From Aquificaceae bacterium (GTDB lineage Bacteria > Aquificota > Aquificia > Aquificales > Aquificaceae), in contig JALTVH010000217.1 in NCBI GenBank assembly GCA_027049085.1, forward strand, positions 1 through 11,905: a DNA stretch of 11,905 nucleotides, written 5' to 3'. Shown piece after piece: positions 5,703 through 11,905 of the stretch. The notes under the pieces were generated by a model. It searched no databases. It saw nothing but the letters and a program-made list of their open reading frames with translations, and was not told where the DNA came from. Positions within the stretch are counted from its first letter, which is position 1, and the number at the start of each line of letters is the position of its first letter. Made by a program: the position numbers and the translations under genes.

Positions 5703-7103
5703 TCAGACCTCAAGGGCCTTCCTAAACCTCCTTTTGACAACTTCAAGGGGAATTAGCGTAAGGAGGATATCAATGCCGATTCCCTGAGTTGAACCGGTCA
5801 GGAATCCCCTTATCGGCTTCCACAGAAGAGGGGGCTTGATTCCTTTCTCTTTAAGAAATGCCTTTCCTATCTTCATGATCTCTTCGGGAGTAGAAGGTTT
5901 TTGCTTCTCAATGGTGTCCAGAAACTCTCTGATGTAATCTGATGAAGTTCTGACCAGGTCCCTTATTTCATCACTGATTTCAGGATCTCTGAAGAAAGGT
6001 TCAAGCTTTTCTGCACCTTCCCTGAGGGTATCAAAGGAGTCCCTTGTAAGGGTAACGACCTTGGTGAGGTATTCTCTGTCGCCCACTTCAATTCCCTTTT
6101 CTCGCAGAAAGGGCTCAAGCCTTAGTGCTACCTCCTCTGGAGAAAGAACTTCTCTGATGTAAAGGCCGTTCATCCACAGGAGCTTTTGTCTGTCAAAGAC
6201 GGCAGGTGAAGAGTTGACATCCTTGAGATCAAAGAGCTTTATTAGTTCTTCCCTGGTATATATCTCTCTGTCTTCCTCAGGGCTTGACCAGCCGAGGAGG
6301 CAGAGGTAATTAAAGAGAGCCTCCGCAAGGATTCCCTCCTCTCTGTAAGCCTTTACAGACACACCGCCGTGCCTTTTGGAAAGCTTGCTCCTGTCCGGTC
6401 CAAGGATAACAGGAAGGTGAGCAAACCGGGGAACCTCAAATCCGAGCGCCCTGTAAATAAGGATCTGTTTTGGCGTATTGGAGATGTGGTCTTCTCCCCG
6501 TATCACATGGGTTATTCCCATGAGGGCATCGTCAACCACAACAACGAAGTTGTAGGTAGGCATTCCATCACTTCTCACAATAATGAAGTCCCCAAAGTCA
6601 TCAACGTTGATTGAAATGTGACCTTTGATAAGGTCTTCAAAAACGATTTCCTCACCGTCCGGGACTCTGAACCTCAGGGCGTGGGGCTTTCCCCTCCTGA
6701 TATTTTCCTGAACCTCTTTATCCAAGAGGTTCCTGCATCTTCCCGAATACCTGTAAGCTATGCCCTTCCTTGCCGCCTCCTGCCTCTCTTTCTCAAGCTC
6801 TTCGGGCGTGCAGAAGCAGGGATAGGCGTGCCCATCCTTCACAAGCCTTTCCCCATACTCTCTGTAAATTTCCAGCCTCTCTGACTGCCTGTAGAACTCA
6901 TCCCACTCAAGACCGAGCCACCTGAGGTCTTCAATAAGACCTTCTTCATATTCCTCCGTTGACCTCTCTCTGTCTGTGTCCTCTATTCTCAGTACAAAGG
7001 TGCCACCGCTGTGCCTCGCATAAAGGTAGCTGAATATAGCAGTCCTTGCGTTTCCGAGGTGAAGGTATCCCGTTGGACTCGGTGCAAACCTTGTTTTAAC
7101 CAT
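5703..7103 (-). CDS. gltX: Glutamyl-tRNA synthetase
   Basis: Class I aminoacyl-tRNA synthetase charging tRNA with glutamate in the cytoplasm; 466 aa, the normal bacterial length. The start TRFAPSPTGYLHLGN (4-18) holds the HIGH-type signature (HLGN, 15-18); the KMSKS-type loop is KLSKR (240-244). Cys96, Cys98, Tyr119 and Cys123 match the zinc-site pattern seen in E. coli-type enzymes. RGEDHISNTPKQ (202-213) is the usual active-site stretch. The C-terminal third (about 320-466) is the helical anticodon-binding part. Whether it is discriminating or also charges tRNA-Gln cannot be judged here; gatCAB is not in the window. It starts 12 bases after the helicase stop and is the last gene of the pilin-OST-helicase string. 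Its stop abuts the stop of the convergent Crp/Fnr-type gene with no spacer and no terminator hairpin. Confidence 0.97.
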   Translation of the reverse strand: MVKTRFAPSPTGYLHLGNARTAIFSYLYARHSGGTFVLRIEDTDRERSTEEYEEGLIEDLRWLGLEWDEFYRQSERLEIYREYGERLVKDGHAYPCFCTPEELEKERQEAARKGIAYRYSGRCRNLLDKEVQENIRRGKPHALRFRVPDGEEIVFEDLIKGHISINVDDFGDFIIVRSDGMPTYNFVVVVDDALMGITHVIRGEDHISNTPKQILIYRALGFEVPRFAHLPVILGPDRSKLSKRHGGVSVKAYREEGILAEALFNYLCLLGWSSPEEDREIYTREELIKLFDLKDVNSSPAVFDRQKLLWMNGLYIREVLSPEEVALRLEPFLREKGIEVGDREYLTKVVTLTRDSFDTLREGAEKLEPFFRDPEISDEIRDLVRTSSDYIREFLDTIEKQKPSTPEEIMKIGKAFLKEKGIKPPLLWKPIRGFLTGSTQGIGIDILLTLIPLEVVKRRFRKALEV

Positions 7104-7115
7104 GGTTTATGTATT

Positions 7116-9386
7116 CTATCCTCTTAGATACTCTCTGACTAAATCTTCTTTGCTTAGCCTTATTGCCTGTGGTCCTTCTTTGAAGATGGCAAAGACTCTA
7201 AGGATCCTGTCATCTACGAGGTAACCGCCCAGGCTCCCTCTGATCCTCCTTACCACCTGCTTTGCCTCCATTTGTGCCCTCTGGGGGTCACCGATATACC
7301 TTTCTTCAAGGAGAATTGCAGTGAGCCTCTCTTCAAGTTTTCCATCCGTGTGGTCCTTAAGCCTCTCGTAAAAGCCATCAACCTTTTCTCCCAGCCCTGG
7401 CAGGGGGATCCTCTCCTCAATAATTAGCCTCTTGAGGAGGTTGGACCTGATGTGACCTATTCCCTTTATCCCGCCCAGAGCCGAGAACTCCTCGGTCAGT
7501 CCGTACTTGACCATGTGGACAACCGCAATTATCTCTGAATCGGACCAGCTCAGGTCTCCAAATCCTCTTATGTCAAGGAGCGTCCTCATTAAATGAAGGG
7601 AATCGGTGCCCAGATAAGAAAACTCCCCCGGCGGGCTGTTGATGTTCCTGTATTTGAAGGTAAGACCCTCAATGTAGAAGAGAAACTGGTGGGTGTTATC
7701 AGCAATGCACTCGGGACCGAAGGGGGCAAGTTTATTCCTGACATAAAGGTCGTCCTCAATGAAGCTCTCGCTTCCCTTAACGAAATCGTAAAGCCCCTCA
7801 AACCTTTTCACAAACAGGAGGGGCCTGACCAGCACCGCCTTTTCCGATCCGAGGGCCCGTCTCCGCAGAAACTCCTCATAATCTACAGGGTTCATTCCTG
7901 AGCGAACGCAGAAGAGGGCTTTGTCCGAGAGCACTCCATCAGAAATGTAACCTCTTTCCTGAAGCCATTCTTCAACCTCATCAATGTAAAAGTCCTCAGC
8001 GTATTCCTTTAGAGAGTATGTTCTTTTGAGGAACTCCCTGAAATTCTTTCCTTCATAAAGGAAGCCGATAAGCACAAAGAGGCTGAGGATCTTCTCAAGG
8101 TCCTGGGAGAGGTCACCTTTTGTCAGCTTTTTCTTTACGTATGGGACCATCTCTCCCTCAAGGGCATTGTCAATCTCCCTCTCAATTGTTCTTGGATTCG
8201 CACCGTAAGGAAGGATAACCGAGTAACCGATTTCCTTTATACCGAGCCTTCCCGCTCTGCCTTCCATCTGAAGTATATCAACGTTTTCGGGAAAGGCCTT
8301 CATCTCGCCTTCCCTTCTGTCAAAAAATGCCCGAACACCTATGATCACCCTGTCAGCAGGCAGGTTTACGCCGTAGGCAAGAGTGTGAGTAGCAACAAGA
8401 ACCGGCAGGTTCCCCTTTCTGAACTCCCTCTCTATCTCTTCCCTCTCTTCTCTTGGGATATCCGCATTATGGAAGGCGATCTCGGGCTCACCTTCAAACT
8501 CAACGTCAAAGGGGAGGGTCCTGTTGAGGATCCCTATCTTTTCCCTCACAGCAATCTCAAGGATCTTCCAGCCGACTGATTTTTTGTGAACAAAAAGGAT
8601 AACCTGCTCGTCCCTCTCCTTAAGCTCATAAAGGGCGGTGAAGAGCTTACCAGCTATCCTCTCGTCAGACTCCCTTGTTTTAAAAGGTTCCCTGAACTCG
8701 GTAAGGGGAATTATTAGCCTTTTCAGGGGAACGGGGCGCCACCGAGACTCAATGAAGAGGTCAGCCCTGATCCACTTTGCAAGCTCAGATGCTCCTGGAA
8801 GAGTTGCGGAAAGACCGAGGATCCTTACTCCCTTCTTTAGAAGGGCGGTTACTACCTCCTCAACAATCCATCCCCGGGAACTCATCAGGTGATGAATCTC
8901 ATCAATGACTACACACTCAATATCCTTTGTCCAGGGAACGTCATTCCTCAGTGAAAGGGCAAGGTTCTCATAGGTTGAGACTACCACATCGGATCGGACG
9001 TTCTTGAAGACCTCAATAGCATCACCTGTGCGCATGTCAACCTTCCTATTGAAAAGGCGGGACAGCTCAACGGTCTTTTCATAAACAAGTGCCCTCGTCG
9101 GAGCGGTGTAGACCTTTCTTCCCTCACCCTCCCTCATAAAGAGGTAAGCTATCAGGCTCTTCCCAGCGGAGGTGGGTGCAGAGATAAGTGAATTACCGCC
9201 CCTGTAGTATTTGAAAAAGAGAGACTGGAGGGGATTCAGTACTTTGTAGCCAGGACCTACCTCAGCTTCCTCAGAAGTTATAAGCCTGCTCTTTCGCGGA
9301 TTTCCAGAAATATCCTTATAAACTGCTTCCCCAGTGAGCCTCTTTATATCAAAGGTTGAATCCTCAAGGAGAAGAAGGTGCTTCAT
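7116..9386 (-). CDS. Ski2/Hel308-like superfamily 2 helicase
   Basis: A 756-aa SF2 helicase. Motifs in order: Q54 in NPLQSLF; Walker A APTSAGKS (70-77); APTRALV (95-101); DEIH (162-165); SAT (193-195); FVHKKS (265-270); HNADIPREERE (306-316); VATHTLAYGVNLPADRVIIG (331-350); and QMEGRAGR (373-380). The AT-TLA-GVNLPA and QMxGRAGR forms are those of the Ski2/Hel308/Brr2 group rather than RecQ or DEAD-box RNA helicases. After a winged-helix-like middle, the C-terminal GGIKGIGHIRSNLL (638-651) is a helix-hairpin-helix like the one in archaeal Hel308, which unwinds lagging strands at stalled forks. DNA repair is therefore likelier than RNA decay, but this is inferred. ATG 9386 lies 9 bases after the tandem TAA TAA that ends the oligosaccharyltransferase gene. 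Confidence 0.9.
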   Translation of the reverse strand: MKHLLLLEDSTFDIKRLTGEAVYKDISGNPRKSRLITSEEAEVGPGYKVLNPLQSLFFKYYRGGNSLISAPTSAGKSLIAYLFMREGEGRKVYTAPTRALVYEKTVELSRLFNRKVDMRTGDAIEVFKNVRSDVVVSTYENLALSLRNDVPWTKDIECVVIDEIHHLMSSRGWIVEEVVTALLKKGVRILGLSATLPGASELAKWIRADLFIESRWRPVPLKRLIIPLTEFREPFKTRESDERIAGKLFTALYELKERDEQVILFVHKKSVGWKILEIAVREKIGILNRTLPFDVEFEGEPEIAFHNADIPREEREEIEREFRKGNLPVLVATHTLAYGVNLPADRVIIGVRAFFDRREGEMKAFPENVDILQMEGRAGRLGIKEIGYSVILPYGANPRTIEREIDNALEGEMVPYVKKKLTKGDLSQDLEKILSLFVLIGFLYEGKNFREFLKRTYSLKEYAEDFYIDEVEEWLQERGYISDGVLSDKALFCVRSGMNPVDYEEFLRRRALGSEKAVLVRPLLFVKRFEGLYDFVKGSESFIEDDLYVRNKLAPFGPECIADNTHQFLFYIEGLTFKYRNINSPPGEFSYLGTDSLHLMRTLLDIRGFGDLSWSDSEIIAVVHMVKYGLTEEFSALGGIKGIGHIRSNLLKRLIIEERIPLPGLGEKVDGFYERLKDHTDGKLEERLTAILLEERYIGDPQRAQMEAKQVVRRIRGSLGGYLVDDRILRVFAIFKEGPQAIRLSKEDLVREYLRG

Positions 9387-9395
9387 ACAGAGTTA

Positions 9396-11330
9396 TTATT
9401 TCATTTTGAGAGCGACGGCGAAGGGAAAACGATCTTCAAGGACAGTAAACATTTTGAGGGACTTTGGATTGAAAAACATCCTCCCGATCACCGAGTCGTA
9501 AGTGTCAAAGTAAAGGTCGTAGAGGAATAAATCGTCTTCTCTCTTTACGATTACCACTGTCCTGTTCCTTTCATAATTCTCACTTCCTGAAAGTTTAACC
9601 ACCTCTCCCGTATCTCTGTTTATGAAAGTGATAAGCCTGTACCTTGCAAGCTCTCTGGCGTTTTCCTCAGAGGTGCTGAATGAGAAATCTGAGAGGTTAA
9701 TATTAAGGATCCCGCAGTTGTAGTTCTTACTTTTTGCACCTGTCACAAAACAGTTAAAGGAAAATCCTATTCCGAATTCTTTAAGTTTCTCTGGATAAAA
9801 AGCCATCTCATGAATGGGCTCAAACCTGAGCATGTTTTCGGTAACAAATACAATGATCTCTCTCGGAGGCCTGCCTCCATAACCGAGGGCCTTTCTAAGG
9901 AGACCCTCGTAATCTGTGTCATCTCGCCCTATAAAGGTGGAGGATGTAAAGGAAATGATCCTTATTGCATCCTCTTCCTCCTTTGCATACAGGCTTTTTG
10001 AAAGGAGGTATAGCTTGGGAATGTGCCAGTTTGCGTTATCAGTGAACGTAGGAAGACCGTAATACTGAATCATATCGCCGTAATCCCACCAGGTCCATAC
10101 CACAGGTTTGTTGAAGATGTCCCTGTCACTGTAAAGTTCTGCGGTCTTCTTTGCTGTCTCCACAACATCTGAAGGGAATATCAGCCTTGGTTTGATGAAG
10201 TACGTATCAGGGGGAACGGAAACAATCGCTGTAAAGATAAGCCCAAAAGCATTAACGTAGGTGGGCACCCTGTTACTCAGTTTACTGAGGTTCCTTCCAA
10301 GTATTGCAAAGAGCAGGTAGAGAGCATACCCAAAGCCCATTCCAAGGAAAGGTATAAGGTATATGAGCATCCTGACCCCCGCTCCGGTGAAGCTGAGGAG
10401 ACCAAGCCCGAAGATAGGAAGAGATATCGCGATCTCTCGAAAATGGTTCCGTAGGAATAGGATAAAACCAATAACAGAGATTGCAAGTATGATGGGGTTG
10501 GAAACTGTTTCATTTATCAGTCTTGAAAAGTCAACCGGGACAAGTTCGTTTACGTATTTCTGAAGCACAAAAACGTGTCCCGTTACCGGCTTCCCGAAGA
10601 TCCTTTCAATGTACACACCAATTTGTAGATTTGAAAGGTAATTAACTGTTCCAAAGATAAATACACTTACAGCAATGAGGTGTGACCTCACCAGCTCTTT
10701 AGTTCTGAAGTGTAGTATAAGACTCAACAGGATACCAGCAAGGAAAAAGAGTATAAACTGAGGCTTTGGATACCACCACATGAAGATGTGGTAAACGGCT
10801 GTTGCTACAGATGAGAAAAAAACAGCTCTTGAAGCTGACCGTGAGTTAACAGAGCGGTAAAAGAAGTAAATAACAGCAAAAACAAAGAAGAGAATCAGCG
10901 AATCGGTATCAAAGCGTCCAAAACCAGTTCTCTGAGCGTATATGAATCCCGTTGCTGCCATAACTGAAGAAGCTATGGCAACAAACCTGTTCGCGAAGCT
11001 AATGAGATAAAAGTACAGAGGTATCATTACAAGTACCGAGAGCAGGGGAGGTAAGTAAAAAGTAACCGTATCAATGGATAATCCCGTTAAAAGGGCAGTC
11101 TTCTGTGCAAGTAGAGAAAGGAGGGGGGGAGGAAATTCATGGTTAGAAAGCTCAGGGAAGTTTTTAAGCCAGTCAACCGCCGAGTAATTCCCCTCGTAAA
11201 TTTCTCGAGCAAACCTCGTATAACGGTAGCAATCTGCACAGGTTATCAGGGTCTCCGAATTTTTTGGCAAGTGCAGAAATCTTATCAGTAGGACATAAGA
11301 GATCCCAAAGAGGATTATTATTATGTTCAT
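9396..11330 (-). CDS. STT3/PglB-type oligosaccharyltransferase
   Basis: A 644-aa polytopic inner-membrane protein predicted to transfer a lipid-linked glycan to Asn in N-X-S/T of exported proteins. The catalytic signature WWDYG is intact at 414-418 (bases 10077-10091), followed by DMIQYYG and TDNANWH like the PglB region after WWDYG. Candidate metal and acceptor residues are Asp33 (ADCYRYTRFA), the DTD at 141-143 in GRFDTDSLILFF, and Glu262 in YVNELVP, which fits the SVSE/TIxE loop. About eleven to thirteen hydrophobic segments fill residues 1-375; the remaining 270 residues are a soluble, presumably periplasmic domain. It is somewhat shorter than Campylobacter PglB (713 aa). It lies 36 bases downstream of a pilin with four sequons, separated by a GC-rich hairpin, and has no Shine-Dalgarno before ATG 11330. 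No glycan-assembly (pgl/agl) genes are present, so the glycan source is unknown. Confidence 0.92.
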   Translation of the reverse strand: MNIIIILFGISYVLLIRFLHLPKNSETLITCADCYRYTRFAREIYEGNYSAVDWLKNFPELSNHEFPPPLLSLLAQKTALLTGLSIDTVTFYLPPLLSVLVMIPLYFYLISFANRFVAIASSVMAATGFIYAQRTGFGRFDTDSLILFFVFAVIYFFYRSVNSRSASRAVFFSSVATAVYHIFMWWYPKPQFILFFLAGILLSLILHFRTKELVRSHLIAVSVFIFGTVNYLSNLQIGVYIERIFGKPVTGHVFVLQKYVNELVPVDFSRLINETVSNPIILAISVIGFILFLRNHFREIAISLPIFGLGLLSFTGAGVRMLIYLIPFLGMGFGYALYLLFAILGRNLSKLSNRVPTYVNAFGLIFTAIVSVPPDTYFIKPRLIFPSDVVETAKKTAELYSDRDIFNKPVVWTWWDYGDMIQYYGLPTFTDNANWHIPKLYLLSKSLYAKEEEDAIRIISFTSSTFIGRDDTDYEGLLRKALGYGGRPPREIIVFVTENMLRFEPIHEMAFYPEKLKEFGIGFSFNCFVTGAKSKNYNCGILNINLSDFSFSTSEENARELARYRLITFINRDTGEVVKLSGSENYERNRTVVIVKREDDLFLYDLYFDTYDSVIGRMFFNPKSLKMFTVLEDRFPFAVALKMK

Positions 11331-11338
11331 TTTTCAGT

Positions 11339-11358
11339 GGGGCGGGAAACACCGCCCC
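11339..11358 (-). promoter_or_regulatory. GC-rich hairpin between pilin and oligosaccharyltransferase genes
   Basis: GGGGCGG (11339-11345) and CCGCCCC (11352-11358) make a perfect 7-base-pair stem with a 6-base loop, just after the pilin stop (11367) and 8 bases before the OST ATG (11330). In the minus-strand RNA the stem is followed by ACUGAAAA, not a U-tract, so it is not a standard intrinsic terminator. It fits an RNA-stabilising or partial-attenuation element giving more pilin than OST message, and it may also limit OST initiation. Confidence 0.6.
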
Positions 11359-11366
11359 GAGTAATA

Positions 11367-11852
11367 TTACTTGGATCTTACTCTGCAGCGTATGGACGTT
11401 CCATCAAAGGAGCACTCAGCCTCATAATCTGGAACCGTAGTCAGGTTTGCACGAACATTAGTTCCCGCTAACAGTGTGCTGTTAGCAGTATCACAGGAAA
11501 AGCTTGAAGTTATAACTGAGAAACTGACATTTCCACCAGGGGTTGAGAAACTCGCAGATGATCCACAAGCAGAGGCGCTGGAACAGCAGTTTGGTGTGTT
11601 CGAATAGTTAACGCTCGGAGAAGCAATGTTTTCCTCATTACAGAATGAGAGCATATCCATCAGACATGCCCTTGCGATAGGTTCAGCGTAAGAGCTGACC
11701 TTTGCCTTCCGCTGGTACTTAAGGTACTGCGGGATAGCTATGGATGCGAGAATAGCGATAATGGCGATGACGACAAGGAGCTCAATCAGGGTAAAACCCC
11801 TCTCCCGGTTGATTTCCCGGGACTTTTCAAAGGACTGCTCAATGTGCCGCAT
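11367..11852 (-). CDS. Type IV pilin (major pilin-like, PilA/PilE type) with four N-glycosylation sequons
   Basis: A 161-aa prepilin. Residues 1-19 are a basic leader ending in RERG; PilD-type peptidase would cut after Gly19 to leave Phe1 of the mature protein, with the conserved Glu5 at residue 24 (FTLIELLVVIAIIAILA). The hydrophobic helix runs to about residue 40, followed by IPQYLKYQRKAKVSS as in type IVa pilins. The 121-residue globular part is Ser/Thr-rich and holds four N-X-S/T sequons: N82-Y-S, N108-V-S, N124-S-T and N136-L-T. It has eight Cys (63, 71, 89, 90, 96, 120, 147, 156), more than the two to four of most pilins. GGGAGGTG at 11857-11864 sets the start at ATG 11852. It is the first gene before the STT3-like gene. 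A minor pilin or a type II secretion pseudopilin is possible, but length and sequence favour a T4P subunit. Confidence 0.93.
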   Translation of the reverse strand: MRHIEQSFEKSREINRERGFTLIELLVVIAIIAILASIAIPQYLKYQRKAKVSSYAEPIARACLMDMLSFCNEENIASPSVNYSNTPNCCSSASACGSSASFSTPGGNVSFSVITSSFSCDTANSTLLAGTNVRANLTTVPDYEAECSFDGTSIRCRVRSK

Positions 11853-11856
11853 GACA

Positions 11857-11864
11857 CACCTCCC
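11857..11864 (-). promoter_or_regulatory. Strong Shine-Dalgarno of the pilin gene
   Basis: The minus strand reads GGGAGGTG, with GGAGGT five bases before ATG 11852. It is among the best ribosome sites in the window and contrasts with the missing one for the next gene, which agrees with high pilin output. Further upstream, AT-rich TAAAAT (11871-11876) and TATAAG (11880-11885) are possible -10 boxes, but no clear -35 is seen before the window ends. Confidence 0.65.
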
Positions 11865-11905
11865 AGATAGATTTTAACACTTATAATTTAATTCGGACAC
11901 TGTGA

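Noticed and set aside
10500..10520. Glu274 (INETV) as the catalytic Glu of the OST
   Set aside because: Aligning the following transmembrane segment with PglB places the SVSE/TIxE loop earlier, at YVNE with Glu262, which also has the E-x-x-P spacing of eukaryotic SVSEHQP.
9810..10563. Short open frames on the plus strand within the OST gene
   Set aside because: They are antisense to conserved OST sequence including the WWDYG region, with no ribosome site or recognisable domain.
11339..11358. Intrinsic terminator after the pilin gene
   Set aside because: The stem is strong, but the minus-strand RNA continues ACUGAAAA rather than a U-run; it is kept as a regulatory hairpin.
11895..11905. CRP-like half site TGTGA upstream of the pilin gene
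   Set aside because: Only one half is inside the window; the partner half-site would be beyond the edge, so it cannot be judged.
11865..11905. Sigma-54 promoter for the pilin gene, as in many pilA genes
   Set aside because: No GG-N10-GC type -24/-12 pair is present in the visible upstream bases.

Overview
The window is coding-dense (gaps between genes of about 40 bases or less, several overlaps) and looks like the chromosome of a thermophilic, Gram-negative bacterium. A type IV pilin, a GT9 heptosyltransferase-like enzyme of the LPS type, a bacterial-type GltX and a Crp/Fnr regulator mark it as bacterial with an outer membrane. Proteins rich in Glu, Lys and Arg, Arg written mostly as AGA/AGG, minimal spacing and mid-40s GC by eye recall thermophiles such as Aquificota or thermophilic sulfur/sulfate reducers. 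The exact lineage cannot be fixed from the sequence alone.

Layout: (1) Bases 1-226 (-) hold the 5' part of a small cupin cut by the window edge. (2) Bases 250-2356 (+) are a tightly overlapped operon: an EpmA/PoxA/GenX-like EF-P lysyltransferase, an unrecognised 111-aa protein, and methylenetetrahydrofolate reductase MetF. (3) Bases 2337-4985 (-) are a second operon converging on metF: a MoaD-type ubiquitin-fold protein, a GT9 glycosyltransferase, and an unusual 472-aa protein with an internal duplication and three CsbD-like helical modules. (4) A Crp/Fnr-type regulator (5016-5702, +) diverges from moaD with a good sigma70-like promoter that predicts an almost leaderless mRNA. (5) Bases 5703-11852 (-) form one long gene string: type IV pilin, STT3/PglB-type oligosaccharyltransferase, Ski2/Hel308-like helicase, and glutamyl-tRNA synthetase.

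The most interesting biology is at the right end. A Cys-rich type IV pilin carrying four N-X-S/T sequons is followed directly by a membrane oligosaccharyltransferase with the WWDYG catalytic signature. A GC-rich hairpin without a U-tract lies between them and may set pilin and glycosyltransferase expression apart. This suggests a dedicated pilin N-glycosylation unit. None of the four sequons has the acidic -2 residue that Campylobacter PglB requires, so a relaxed specificity is predicted. The second candidate novelty is the 472-aa CsbD-module protein. No tRNA, rRNA, CRISPR array, insertion sequence or phage gene was seen.
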